A program made the translations under genes and the position numbers. From Thiothrix fructosivorans (lineage in GTDB: Bacteria > Pseudomonadota > Gammaproteobacteria > Thiotrichales > Thiotrichaceae), in contig NZ_JAFMPM010000006.1 of the NCBI RefSeq assembly GCF_017349355.1, positions 1,612,001-1,676,000 of the forward strand: DNA of 64,000 bases, given 5' to 3'. Below, in pieces: positions 38,222 through 48,300 of this stretch (position 1 is the stretch's first letter; every line of letters begins with the position of its first letter). The notes under the pieces are model-generated. The model saw only the letters and a program-made list of their open reading frames with translations, was not told where the DNA came from and did no database searches.

Positions 38222-39568
38222 TTAACCTAAATAGATCTGTCCGGCGGGATAGCGTACCCTAGGCGCGGCTTGTGTTGCTAGGAAGAATCCTAATGTTAAA
38301 GGCCCCACCCGTCCGATAAACATCAATAGCATCAAGATGGTGCGCCCCGTATCATCAAATTGCGCCGTTAAACCACGGCTAACACCGACGGTACACAAGG
38401 CAGAGGTTGCTTCAAATAGAATGTCCAAAAATTTTCCATCATTGGAAATCGTCAGGAAAAACATCCCTGCCATTAGGGTTAATACGGTGAGTACTGAAAT
38501 AGCGGTGACTTTTAGTACCTCATCCATGCCAATACTGCGTCCGAAGACATGCAATTGTTTTTGCCGCCGAAAAAATGCCACCGTCGCGAGAATTAAGACG
38601 ATAAAGGTGGTGACTTTAATACCGCCTGCGGTGGAGGTGCTTCCGCCGCCGATCAGCATCCAGGCAATAAAACTCAACACGGTACTGTCGTGCATTCCTG
38701 CTAGATCAATGCTATTAAACCCCGCCGTTCGCGCAATCACGGCTTGAAACCAACTGGCTTGCCAGCGATCTATGGCGCTGTCTAGCGTACCTAAGGTTTT
38801 CACGTTATCCCATTCTAGTGCGGCGAATATCACGGTAGACCACACCAGTAAGACCCCAGTTCCCACCAACATCAATTTGGTATGCAGTGAAAATAACCGC
38901 CACTGCCGCAACTGAAGCATATCCGCCATTACGCTATAGCCTAACCCGCCGATAATCACCAGCATTGGCAGCGTGAAATTCACGATAGGGTTGGTTGCCC
39001 AACGCATCGCACTGTCAGGAAATAACCCAAAGCCTGCATTATTGAACGCCGAAATGCTGTGGAATAGGGCTTGCCACAAGCCGCCCGCCCAGCCGAATTC
39101 TGGCACGGTCACGAATGCGAGCAAGGCCATGCCGCTCAGTTCGCATACCACGACCACGCGCAAAATCACCCGCAACAAGCGTACCAGCTCACTCACCGAG
39201 GTTTGATTCAAATCTTCGCGCAGGAAGACATGGTGCGACATACCAATCGGCAAACCCATAGCGGATAATATCAGCACCGCAAACACCATGATGCCTAAGC
39301 CACCGAGCTGGATCAGCAGCAAGATAAACGCTTGCCCGGTCGAGGTGAAATAACTCCCCGTATCCACCACCGCCAAACCGGTAACAGTCACGGCTGATAC
39401 CGCCGTAAACAGCGCATCCCACCACGCAATACCATTGTGGGTAGCAACCGGCAATTTTAATAACAGCATCCCGATAACAATCAAGATGGCATACGACAAC
39501 GCTAATAGGGCAGGGGGCGGTAAACGCACACTCCGCTGGAAAGCCAACGCACGCAGGAATACAAACAT
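38222..39568 (-). CDS. ktrB: KtrB/TrkH-type potassium uptake channel
   Basis: This 448-residue inner-membrane K+ or Na+/K+ channel subunit has four M1-P-M2 repeats. P-loops with the selectivity glycines are visible at SAVTVTGLAVVDTG, SISAFNNAGFGLF, IARTAGFNSIDL and SALCTVGVSRGLT. The intramembrane loop GGGSTSTAGGIKVTTF is the gate of KtrB. The C-terminus RVGPLTLGFFLA fits. It lies 18 bases downstream of ktrA in an operon. Confidence 0.93.
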   Translation of the reverse strand: MFVFLRALAFQRSVRLPPPALLALSYAILIVIGMLLLKLPVATHNGIAWWDALFTAVSAVTVTGLAVVDTGSYFTSTGQAFILLLIQLGGLGIMVFAVLILSAMGLPIGMSHHVFLREDLNQTSVSELVRLLRVILRVVVVCELSGMALLAFVTVPEFGWAGGLWQALFHSISAFNNAGFGLFPDSAMRWATNPIVNFTLPMLVIIGGLGYSVMADMLQLRQWRLFSLHTKLMLVGTGVLLVWSTVIFAALEWDNVKTLGTLDSAIDRWQASWFQAVIARTAGFNSIDLAGMHDSTVLSFIAWMLIGGGSTSTAGGIKVTTFIVLILATVAFFRRQKQLHVFGRSIGMDEVLKVTAISVLTVLTLMAGMFFLTISNDGKFLDILFEATSALCTVGVSRGLTAQFDDTGRTILMLLMFIGRVGPLTLGFFLATQAAPRVRYPAGQIYLG

Positions 39569-39586
39569 GGGATACTCCGCCGCTGG

Positions 39587-40249
39587 TTACACACTATCAC
39601 TGAATTTGCGTAACGACGTGCGCCGCCCTAGCAGCAGCAATTTATCATCGGGGTGCAGTTGTGCCTTGCCATCGTTGCAGGACACAAACTCACTCCCGCG
39701 CATCAACCCAAGGCAGCGTAATTCAAACTTTTCGGTGAGCTTGAGGGAAGCGACGGTCACGCCATCCAAATGATTGGGCACGGTCATATTGACGATGTGG
39801 AAACCGTTGCCGAGGCTAACATAATCGCGTACTAGCGGGTTGTGGAGCATTTGTGCAATGTGCTGCCCGATTTCTTCTTCGGGGTGTACGATGCGGTCAG
39901 CACCGAGTTTATTGAGAATGCGGTGATGGGTGCGGCTGCTGGCTTTAACCCAAACGGTTTTTGCGCCGAGCATCCGCGCATTCATGGTGCACAAAATGCT
40001 GGCTTCCAAATCTTCGCCCATCGCAATTAATACCACGTCGTAATGCCCAATACCGGCTTCGCGTAGCGCATGTTCATCGCGTCCATCCACAATCAAGGCT
40101 TCGGAGAGGCTATTGGCTAAATGGCTGACCCGTTTTTCATCAAGATCAATGCCTAAAACATGATTGCCGAAGCGAACCAATTCGGCTGCAACTGTACTGC
40201 CGAATGTACCAAGACCAATAATGGCGAAACTTTTGTGCTGATGAGCCAC
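39587..40249 (-). CDS. ktrA: KtrA/TrkA-type potassium channel regulator (RCK)
   Basis: This 220-residue cytosolic ring subunit gates KtrB. The N-terminal Rossmann RCK_N domain has GLGTFGSTVAAELVRFG and GIDLDEKRV, with D in DGRDEHALREAG. The C-terminal RCK_C domain comprises GFHIVNMTVPNHLDGV and LHPDDKLLLLGRRTSLRKF. I set the start at GTG 40249 (VAHQHKSFAIIGLG), which has AGGA 9 bases before. A longer frame to 40453 lacks a ribosome site. ATP or NAD(H) binding is expected. Confidence 0.92.
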   Translation of the reverse strand: MAHQHKSFAIIGLGTFGSTVAAELVRFGNHVLGIDLDEKRVSHLANSLSEALIVDGRDEHALREAGIGHYDVVLIAMGEDLEASILCTMNARMLGAKTVWVKASSRTHHRILNKLGADRIVHPEEEIGQHIAQMLHNPLVRDYVSLGNGFHIVNMTVPNHLDGVTVASLKLTEKFELRCLGLMRGSEFVSCNDGKAQLHPDDKLLLLGRRTSLRKFSDSV

Positions 40250-40366
40250 GGGCGATTCCTTTTTGTTTGAAATTTGAACAACTCTGTCACAATTCTGGGG
40301 TGAGTTTAATGTTAAGATTTTATTACAAATTGATGAATGTAAGTAAAAACAATAGGAGAACCAAGA

Positions 40367-40846
40367 ATGGAACAAGATCTTGCTAATGTAAAGTATGTAG
40401 GCCCTGCCACCATTAAGCGTCTGGCAGAACACGGGATTAGTAGCGTTGCGCAATTGGCAGCCATGCCGCCGGAGACATTAGCGGCGTTACCGGGCATTGG
40501 TGATAACACTGCGCCGCTGATTATTGCTAGCGCTCAAGCCTTGCTGGCGGATGCTCAGCCGAACGACGACGTAGCGGTAGCAGATGCGGAATGGCTTGTT
40601 GAGCCTGAAACGGGTGAAATGCTGGCGGAAGAGATTCCCGCTGACTATCATGTGGTCACACCTGAGCCAGAGTTGTCTAAAAAGGAACTCAAAAAAGCCG
40701 CGAAACAAGCTAAGAAAGCGCTGAAGAAGGAACTCAAAAAAGCTGAGAAACAGCAAAAAGCACTCCACAAGGCTGAGAGAAAAGCGGCAAAGAAAGCGAA
40801 AAAGGCAGAAAAGAAGGCTCAGAAAGCGCAAAAGAAAAAAGACTAA
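40367..40846 (+). CDS. Helix-hairpin-helix protein with lysine-rich histone-like tail
   Basis: This 159-residue protein of unknown function begins with two helix-hairpin-helix-like repeats (VKYVGPATIKRLAEHGI and AALPGIGDNTAPLIIASAQ), a DNA-binding or scaffolding fold. An acidic linker (residues about 65-100) follows, then a tail from about 103 to the end that is almost only Lys, Ala, Glu and Gln (KKELKKAAKQAKKALKKE), like the C-terminus of histone H1. A nucleoid or nucleic-acid binding role is inferred. It has no relative that I recognise by name. GGAG precedes the ATG, and it ends at a strong hairpin. Confidence 0.72.
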   Translation: MEQDLANVKYVGPATIKRLAEHGISSVAQLAAMPPETLAALPGIGDNTAPLIIASAQALLADAQPNDDVAVADAEWLVEPETGEMLAEEIPADYHVVTPEPELSKKELKKAAKQAKKALKKELKKAEKQQKALHKAERKAAKKAKKAEKKAQKAQKKKD

Positions 40847-40863
40847 TACTGGCGTTGCGTAGA

Positions 40864-40900
40864 AGAACCTCCTCCTGTTGGGGAGGAGGTTCTGTTCTTT
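40864..40900 (+). terminator. Strong hairpin terminator between converging genes
   Basis: AGAACCTCCTCC (40864-40875) pairs with GGAGGAGGTTCT (40882-40893), a 12-bp perfect stem, followed by GTTCTTT. It lies between the lysine-tail gene and zipA, which converge, and could serve both. Confidence 0.85.
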
Positions 40901-40905
40901 AAGTC

Positions 40906-41589
40906 TTATGCTGCCAGTGCGAGTAAATCAGCCCAAGATGCCGCCGTAATCGGTCGTTGGTTCTGGTCTTTCAGCACACCATTCAGGTCAGTCGTTAAGC
41001 GTTCAGCGGTGCGCATGAAATCATTGATCGCTTCCGCGTCATCAATCGGGCTTGGCAAATTCAGAATCATGGAAAGCCCAGGTGTGTTTTGCACCAATAA
41101 TTCTTCAGGAATCAATGTCCATGGTTTAACCCCGTTAGCAATGCTAAACAAGCTGGCCTCACCCTGTTCGGTCAGGATATAGCGGTGGAAAATATTCATA
41201 TCCCCGAAATTCAACCCCGCATTATCCAGCGCGTGTAAGACGTGTTCACCGTCAAAGCCTGCTTCAATATCTGCCGCAATGAACAACACCAATTGCGGTG
41301 GCAAGCTGACAGCAGCTTTGGATAGCGGTGTTACGTTGTCGGGATGCTTGCCTGACACATTCGTCATCATTACATCGGACATATTACGCGCGTTGGAAGA
41401 TGGGCGTTTGCCATCGCGGGCGGGTACATCGTCAGCCACGCTGGAAAGCTCGTTGCCATCTGCATCGCGTAATAGGGGTACGTTTTCATCGCGCTTTTGG
41501 GGAGCATGGCGTGATACGCGGCTAATCACGTAAATACCGACCAATGCCGCAAGACCCAGCACCATGATAATCAGGCTTACCAGTTCCAT
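40906..41589 (-). CDS. zipA: Cell division protein ZipA
   Basis: This 227-residue inner-membrane protein tethers FtsZ. It has an N-terminal TM (LVSLIIMVLGLAALVGIYVI), a short charged and flexible linker (about residues 28-95) and the C-terminal FtsZ-binding domain with LVLFIAADIEAGFDG, FGDMNIFHRY, SLFSIANGVKPW and PGLSMILNLPSP. The linker is shorter than in E. coli (family usually about 330 residues). It follows smc by 33 bases, as in many gammaproteobacteria. Confidence 0.92.
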   Translation of the reverse strand: MELVSLIIMVLGLAALVGIYVISRVSRHAPQKRDENVPLLRDADGNELSSVADDVPARDGKRPSSNARNMSDVMMTNVSGKHPDNVTPLSKAAVSLPPQLVLFIAADIEAGFDGEHVLHALDNAGLNFGDMNIFHRYILTEQGEASLFSIANGVKPWTLIPEELLVQNTPGLSMILNLPSPIDDAEAINDFMRTAERLTTDLNGVLKDQNQRPITAASWADLLALAA

Positions 41590-41622
41590 TTAAAATCCTT
41601 TAATCCTTATTTGTTGTCGTCT

Positions 41623-44600
41623 TCATCCATTTGCCAGCTTGACGGCTTCCGCCATGTCAACCGCCACCAGCCGCGAGACACCCGCTTCCCGCATGGTAAC
41701 ACCGATAAGATTTTCGGCAAGTTCCATTGTGGATTTATTGTGGGTGATAAAAATGAATTGCACACGTTCCGACATATGCCGTACTAGCTCACAAAAACGC
41801 CCGACGTTCGCTTCATCGAGGGGGGCATCCACCTCATCCAGCATACAAAACGGTGCGGGATTTAGCTCGAAAATCGCGAATACCAAGGCTACGGCAGTCA
41901 GGGCTTTTTCGCCACCTGACATCAGGTAAATGGTCGAAATCCGCTTACCCGGCGGGCGTGCCATGATCGCAATACCCGTTGTCAGCAAGTCATCCCCTGT
42001 CATTTCTAGATAACATTCGCCGCCACCAAACAGACGCGGAAACATATCCTGTAAGCGGCTGTTGACTTTATCAAAGGTTTCTTTGAAACGCGCACGGGTT
42101 TCGCGGTCGATTTTACGGATAGCCGTGTCTAATGTCTCTAAAGCGGCTACTAAATCAGCATTTTGTTGATCTAAATACTGTTTGCGCTCGCTTTGTTCGC
42201 GGTATTCGTCGATAGCAGCAAGGTTAATTGCGCCCAAGCGCTGGATGCTGCGTTGGATGGTTTCCAACGGTTGTTGGAACTGTTCCGGTGTGGCATCGGG
42301 CGGTAAGGTGGCTTGCAAGGCAGCAACGTCGAATTCGGTTTTGGCGAACTGTTCGGCAGTGGTTTGTTCGCGTACTTGCACCGCTTGCCATTCAAGTTTG
42401 CGATTTTCTTGCTCGGTACGGGTGTGTTCGACGCGGCGTTCGGCTTGTACGCGGGCAGCTTCTTGTTGGCGAATCTCGTTTTCTATGCCTTGCAAGGTAT
42501 GGCGGGCGTGAGTGAGGCGTTGTTCAACATCGGCACGTTGCGCGAGGGCGGTATCGCGTTCGGCTTGCAAGGCGGTGGCGGGGTCGTCTTGCATTTGGAG
42601 TTGTTCGAGCAGGGTATCGCGTTGTTGTTCGAGTAATTCAAGGCGACTGTTGAAACGGTCGAGTTGGCGTTGGCTATTGTCGCGCTGGGTACGGTTGGTT
42701 TCGAGTTGCAGGCGAATGTCTTGGGCGGTGTCTTGCAGCTCGCGTAAATGGCGGCGGGCATCGCTGACGGCGTGTTGTCGTTCGTCACGGCTGGCGGCGA
42801 GGCTGTCGCGTTCGATTTGCACGCTGTCGAGCAAGTCGAGGGCGGTGTTGCGCTGCTCGGTGGCAATCAGGTGATCTTCTTCCTGTTGCTGGCGTTGCGC
42901 GTCGAGTTCTGCGCATTCGGCAGCGATTTGCTGGCGGCGGCTGTGTAATTGCGCAATGCGTTGTTGCAGGGCGTGTAAGCGGCTGCGCTGTTCGGATTCG
43001 GCGCGGTGCAAGCGGTTGGTGTCGGCTTGTGCTTGATGGCGCTGCTGTTCGTGGTGGTGGATGCTGTCGCGGAGTTGCTCAGCTTGTTGTTGCCAGTCGG
43101 TGAGGGCGGTTTCTAGCGTGGCAAGTTGTTCGCGCAAGGTTTCGATTTCTTGCTGGCGTTGGAGGATGCCGCTGTGCGCGTCGGTTTGGCGGCGGCTGCG
43201 TAGCCAGTTGCTGCCTAGCCAGATACCAGCGCGGGTGACGATGGATTCGTGCGGGGCTAGGGTGTGGCGTTGCGCTAGGGCTTCGTGCAGGGTTTCGGTG
43301 CAGTGGATGCTGGCGACGAGGGTTTGGGCGGCGCGGGGGGCTTGGAGTTTGCTAGAGAGGTAGCAAGAGGCACTGGGTTCCCCAGTGTTGCCCCCTTCCC
43401 AGCCTTCCCCCGCAAGGGGGGAAGGAGCAAGAGTATCTGACTCCGTTGTTAGCAGTGTAATGCCCGCTTTGGGGAATACACTTTCTTTGCTCCCTTCACC
43501 CCTTGCGGGGGAAGGGCTGGGGATGGGGGGTAATGCGGTTGTACAAACCGCATCCAAATCTTCCCCCAACACTGCTTCAAACGCGCTTTCCCAACCCGCT
43601 TCGACTTTGAGGATTTCGGCAATGCGCGGGGCGCTGTCTAAGTCGTGTTCTTTGAGCCATTGGTTACGCGTTTTGTCGGCTTTTTCTAAGCCTGCTTGTT
43701 GCAAGGTTTCTAGCGAGGCGAGCCGTCCTTGTAGGGCTTGGCGGCGGGAGCGGGCTTGGTCTAGTTGGGTTTGAACCTCGCGCTGCGCTTGCTGTTGCTG
43801 GTTAAGTTGAGTACTGAGGTCGGCAAGCTGTTCTTCCGCGATGACATGGGCGGCGGCGGATTCCTCGCATTCGGCTTCGAGTAGTGCTTGGTCGTCTTCA
43901 AAGCGGCTGCTGGTGAGGCTGGCGGTTTCTTGGTGCAGGCGTTCAAAGCGTTGGCTGGTTTGGCTCAGTTGGCGTTCGAGTTGTTCCATGCGGGCTTTTT
44001 CGACTTGCGCTTGGCGGGTCGGTTCGGCAATACGCTGTTGGATGTTTTGCCAGTGTTCTTGCCAGTCGTTGAGCTGGTCTTCGGCATCGTGTAGTTGTGC
44101 GTCGGCGAGGTCGAGTTGCTCGTTCAACGCCTCTTCGCGGGGTTCGAGATCGGCAAGGGTTTGTTCGCAAACGTGTAATTTGTCGCGGTCTTCGGCGGCG
44201 TGACGCAGGGTTTCTTCGAGGCTTTGTTCGGCTTGGCGCAAGGCATCTTGCTGGCGGCGTTGGATGTCGCGCTGGTGTTGGATGCTTTGTTCGATGCGGG
44301 CAATGTCTGCTCCGGCTTGGTAATACTCGCCTTGCACCACGTTGAGGGTGTCGTTGGCGGTGGTGTATTGCTCGCGCAAGGCTTCGATCAGGGCTTCGAG
44401 GTGGCGAATGTCGGCAATCTGTTGCTGATAATCAGTGGAACGTTGGCTGAGGTCGCGCAGGCGTTGTGCGCCGTCGGCTTGGAGGGCTTGCCATTGCAGG
44501 AGCAGGATGCTGGCTTCGAGGTGGCGTTCTTCGTTACGTAATTCGCGGAAACGTTGTGCAGCTTTGGCTTGTTTGTCGAGGCGTTCGAGTTGTTTTTCGA

Positions 44601-45201
44601 GTTCGTCGCGCAAGTCGGTGAGGCGTTCGAGGTTTTCGCGGGTGTGCGCCATGCGCGTTTCGGTTTCGCGGCGGCGTTCTTTGTAGCGTGAAATGCCAGC
44701 GGCTTCTTCGAGGGTATTGCGCAATTCTTCGGGCTTGGCTTCGATCAGGCGCGAAATCATGCCTTGTTCGATAATGGCGTAGCTGCGCGGCCCCAAGCCT
44801 GTGCCGAGGAAAATGTCGGTAATGTCGCGGCGGCGGCATTTCGCGCCGTTGAGGAAATAGCGGGAATCGCCGTCGCGGCTGACTTGGCGTTTGACGGAGA
44901 TTTCGGCGTATTGGGCATATGCGCCGCCGAGCGTGCCGTCGCTGTTGTCGAACACGAGTTCGACCGAGGCTAGCCCGATGGGTTTGCGGGAGGATGAGCC
45001 GTTGAAAATCACGTCTTCCATCGACGCGCCGCGCAGGTGTTTGGCGGAGGATTCGCCCATGACCCAGCGCACAGCATCAATGGTGTTGGACTTGCCACAC
45101 CCGTTGGGACCGAGGATGCCGGTGAGGTTGCTGCGTAAATCCAGCGTCACGGGGTCGACGAAACTTTTGAATCCGGCAATGCGGATTTTACTTAGACGCA
45201 C
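41623..45201 (-). CDS. smc: Chromosome partition protein SMC (with palindromic-repeat insert in the hinge)
   Basis: This 1192-residue ATPase compacts chromosomes as a dimer. It has Walker A GPNGCGKSNTID near residue 35, two long coiled coils, a hinge at about 520-680, signature LMSGGEKALTAV and Walker B PFCMLDEVDAPLDEAN near the end. Oddity: between GEDLDAVCTTA and SCYLSSKLQAP in the hinge, about 50 residues (about 556-604) come from an inverted pair of the same REP-like palindrome that is in the RND pump gene ([13 protein letters not shown] and [14 protein letters not shown]). The frame is open through it, so the hinge probably tolerates the loop. It is the gene before zipA. Confidence 0.95.
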   Translation of the reverse strand: MRLSKIRIAGFKSFVDPVTLDLRSNLTGILGPNGCGKSNTIDAVRWVMGESSAKHLRGASMEDVIFNGSSSRKPIGLASVELVFDNSDGTLGGAYAQYAEISVKRQVSRDGDSRYFLNGAKCRRRDITDIFLGTGLGPRSYAIIEQGMISRLIEAKPEELRNTLEEAAGISRYKERRRETETRMAHTRENLERLTDLRDELEKQLERLDKQAKAAQRFRELRNEERHLEASILLLQWQALQADGAQRLRDLSQRSTDYQQQIADIRHLEALIEALREQYTTANDTLNVVQGEYYQAGADIARIEQSIQHQRDIQRRQQDALRQAEQSLEETLRHAAEDRDKLHVCEQTLADLEPREEALNEQLDLADAQLHDAEDQLNDWQEHWQNIQQRIAEPTRQAQVEKARMEQLERQLSQTSQRFERLHQETASLTSSRFEDDQALLEAECEESAAAHVIAEEQLADLSTQLNQQQQAQREVQTQLDQARSRRQALQGRLASLETLQQAGLEKADKTRNQWLKEHDLDSAPRIAEILKVEAGWESAFEAVLGEDLDAVCTTALPPIPSPSPARGEGSKESVFPKAGITLLTTESDTLAPSPLAGEGWEGGNTGEPSASCYLSSKLQAPRAAQTLVASIHCTETLHEALAQRHTLAPHESIVTRAGIWLGSNWLRSRRQTDAHSGILQRQQEIETLREQLATLETALTDWQQQAEQLRDSIHHHEQQRHQAQADTNRLHRAESEQRSRLHALQQRIAQLHSRRQQIAAECAELDAQRQQQEEDHLIATEQRNTALDLLDSVQIERDSLAASRDERQHAVSDARRHLRELQDTAQDIRLQLETNRTQRDNSQRQLDRFNSRLELLEQQRDTLLEQLQMQDDPATALQAERDTALAQRADVEQRLTHARHTLQGIENEIRQQEAARVQAERRVEHTRTEQENRKLEWQAVQVREQTTAEQFAKTEFDVAALQATLPPDATPEQFQQPLETIQRSIQRLGAINLAAIDEYREQSERKQYLDQQNADLVAALETLDTAIRKIDRETRARFKETFDKVNSRLQDMFPRLFGGGECYLEMTGDDLLTTGIAIMARPPGKRISTIYLMSGGEKALTAVALVFAIFELNPAPFCMLDEVDAPLDEANVGRFCELVRHMSERVQFIFITHNKSTMELAENLIGVTMREAGVSRLVAVDMAEAVKLANG
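43390..43533. repeat. Inverted pair of REP-like palindromes (REPIN-like) inside smc
   Basis: Copy 1 (43390-43432: CTTCCCCCGCAAGGGGGGAAGG type) and inverted copy 2 (43489-43533: CTTCACCCCTTGCGGGGGAAGG type) are separated by about 56 bases. Both match the palindrome at 5179-5226. They encode a Pro/Gly-rich loop in frame. Confidence 0.78.
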
Positions 45202-45321
45202 GGGGTGAGGCTTACCTGTTGCTTGGGGTAGGGGATTTTACGGGAGTGCGTGGGGTAAAGGCTAGCGGTCAATGCGTGGATTCGTGCGGGGGAGTATTTT
45301 TTGATGTTGCCATAAATATAT

Positions 45322-45350
45322 TTGTGCTCGACATCTATTCGCGATAGAAT
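45322..45350 (+). promoter_or_regulatory. Sigma70-like promoter upstream of the DUF11 gene
   Basis: TTGTGC (45322-45327), a 17-base spacer and TAGAAT (45345-45350), 46 bases before the ATG at 45396. Confidence 0.5.
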
Positions 45351-45395
45351 TTACTTATTCAAATTCTTCTAAAAAATACACCAGCAGGCTTGCTC

Positions 45396-48300
45396 ATGCA
45401 GAATAATAATAATCGCCCCATGAGGGTGAACGCCGCCTTGTGGCTTGTCGTCTGCGTACTTTTGCTTTGTTTCACACCATTGACTTACGCAGCAGGGGCG
45501 GATTTATTAGTGGTCAAGCAAGTCAGCACCACGACACCTGCCGCTGGCGAAACCTTTACTTATACCCTCCGCTACCGTTGCGCGAGTATTACCGCGTTGT
45601 ATTGCGCCGCTCCCACGATTACCGACACCCTTCCTGCACCGCTAAAACTTGTCAGTTACACGCCAATGGGTGGCAGTGTGGCGGATGCCACTCTGGTCGG
45701 TAAAACCTTAACGTGGCGTTTGGCAACACCGCCGGATGGCTTGCCGGAAGGCGTTCCTGCTGACGGTTTAGCTGCCGGATCGACAGGCATTCTCAAGGTG
45801 CAGGTGAAGTTTCCGACCTGTAACAGTGCCGCCCCGCCTGTGAGTGTGAGCAATGTAGCAATTGCTGAAACGGGCGGTATTGCTAGTACCTCAACTGCGC
45901 CGGATGTCATTGTTCCCGTTGGCATTGATGCTGCGTGTCCAACGCCACCCCCTGCGCCTAGCGTTGGTTTTGCCAAAACAGGCAGCGCTGATTTCGTGCA
46001 ACCAGGGGGCATGGAACGCTGGAGCGTGAGCCTACCCAGCAGCGCCACGGCCTACACGGTGATCGAACACGTTCCGGCAGGAATGCAGGTGTACGTTGCC
46101 GCCGCTACCAATACCCCGAAACTGATGAACTACCCTGAAGTGGATTGCACGGCGGATGGCGTGGATGATTTTCACCCCTTGAGTTTGCCTATCCTCAACT
46201 GGGCGGTGTCGGAACAAGCGGCGGGGCGTAGCAGTAATTTGCACGATGCCAACGGCAACCCGACAGGGTGTGTGGCAACGGCGTTGCCGTCGGGCGCAAC
46301 CGTAGTGAGCATCAAGCGTTTACGCTGGGCCGTGGCAGCAAATCTTGCCAAACAAACGCTGGATTTACGTTTTGTGGTAGATGGCAATTACGTGGGTGAC
46401 GGTATCCGCAACTGCACTGAGTCTTCACAGCACGGCACGAGTTGTGCGCCCATAATTCCGGTGTTAGGGCAGGGCGAACCTATTTTAAGTCTCAGCAAAA
46501 TTACACCGACTGGTGGCGTGGTATCGCCGGATGCATCGACTATCGTCTATACCGTGCCTTCGTGGAAACCGTTGGTTGCGCCTGCCCCTTTCAGCAATGA
46601 CCATGTATACCGCGTGTCGTTGGGGGTGGATGAGTTATCGGGAACGGGGACGCAATACCCGATCCTCGAAGATGTGTTGCCCGCTGGCTTGGATTATGTG
46701 ACAGGGCAGGGTGGCAACTGGTGGCGGGTGGCTGTGCCTAGCAGCGGGGTGGCGACCGATCAGGTGGCGTGTTTGTTCCCGCGTTTTAGCCGGGTGGTGC
46801 AAGCGGATGGACGCGTGAAGTTACGTTGGGAATTTCCCGGCTGTCAGTTGCCCGTGGGCAGGTCTGACAATGGCGTGGCGGTGTATTTCAGTGCGCGGAT
46901 TCGCCCCGGCATTCCCGCCACCACGCTTATTACCAATGTGGCGCAGTATGCCACGGGGGATCATCCTTTGGTGACGTGCGTGAATGGCGCGGATGCGGGA
47001 AAAACGGCGCAAGCGTTTTGCCGCTCCTCTAACGCTAATTTCAATGTGCCGGAGTTGACGACGCTCGATAGTGTGAAATGGGTCAAGGGCGCATTGGACA
47101 ATGCTTTTAGCCGCACGCCAAATACGGGCAAAACCGATTTGAGCGGGGCGGGAACGTATGTGCTGGAAATCCGCAATACCGGCAATGTGACGGATACGCG
47201 GCTGGAGGTGCAGGATGTGTTGCCTGCATTGGGCGATACGGCACAGGTCACGGGCGTTGCGCGGGGTTCGCAATGGAGTGTGGAACGTAGTGGGGATATT
47301 GTTCTGCAACGCGTCGCGGCGGATGGCAGTGTGAGTGCTGTGCCTGCCAGTGAAGTGCAAGATTCAACCAATGGTGCGCAATCCTTCCAGTTCACGTGGT
47401 TGCCAGCGGGTGGCTTGTTGCCGGGGGAAAAGCTGCGGATTACTGTGCCCGTGCGGCAGTTAGCAGGTGAAGCAACGCCTGCCAATTTGAGTGTGGCGTG
47501 GAATAGCTTTACCTATACCGCCAGTTATGACGACACGACGACGCATACGACGGAAACATTGCTGACGACCGAGCCGCCAAAGGTGGGGCTGATGATGGTG
47601 GACACGGCGGCGGTGGCGGGTTTAGGGGATTACGTGTGGTTTGACCGCAATGGTGATGGGCGGCAGGATGCGAGTGAACCGCCGCTGGAAGGGGTGACGG
47701 TGCGCGTGTATGACGGCACAACCTTGGTGGCGGAAACGTTGACGGATGGGGCAGGACATTACGCTTTTTGGGGCTTGCTGCCTAACCATGCCTACAGCGT
47801 GAAACTGGATAAGCCGGATGATTATTTGGCGGGCAATCCGCTGGGTGGGATGCCGCCGCAAGGTATTGACGTTGCCTCCACGGGGGCAGCAGGAAGTTTT
47901 GCGGCGGATTATGACATGGGGTTGACGTTGCCCGCTGCTCTCGGTGATCGGGTGTGGTTGGATGCGAACGGTGACGGGGCGCAAGATGCGGATGAAGGGG
48001 GTGTTGCTGGCGTGACGGTGACGCTGAAAACGGCGGCGGGGGTGAGTGCGGCGGTAACGCAAACCAATGCAGCGGGGGCGTATGGGTTTGCTAATGTGCA
48101 GCCGGGGACATATTTCCTTGAGTTTAGCGATTTGCCAGCGGGGTATGTGCCAACGGCTCGCGGCATGACAGGTGATCGCCAAACCGATAGCGATGTGGAT
48201 GCGGCTGGCAAGACGGGCCTGATGACGCTGGAGGCAGGTGTGCAGGATTTTTCGTGGGATTTGGGTCTGTCACTGCCGCGTAGTGTTGATCTGAGTATCA

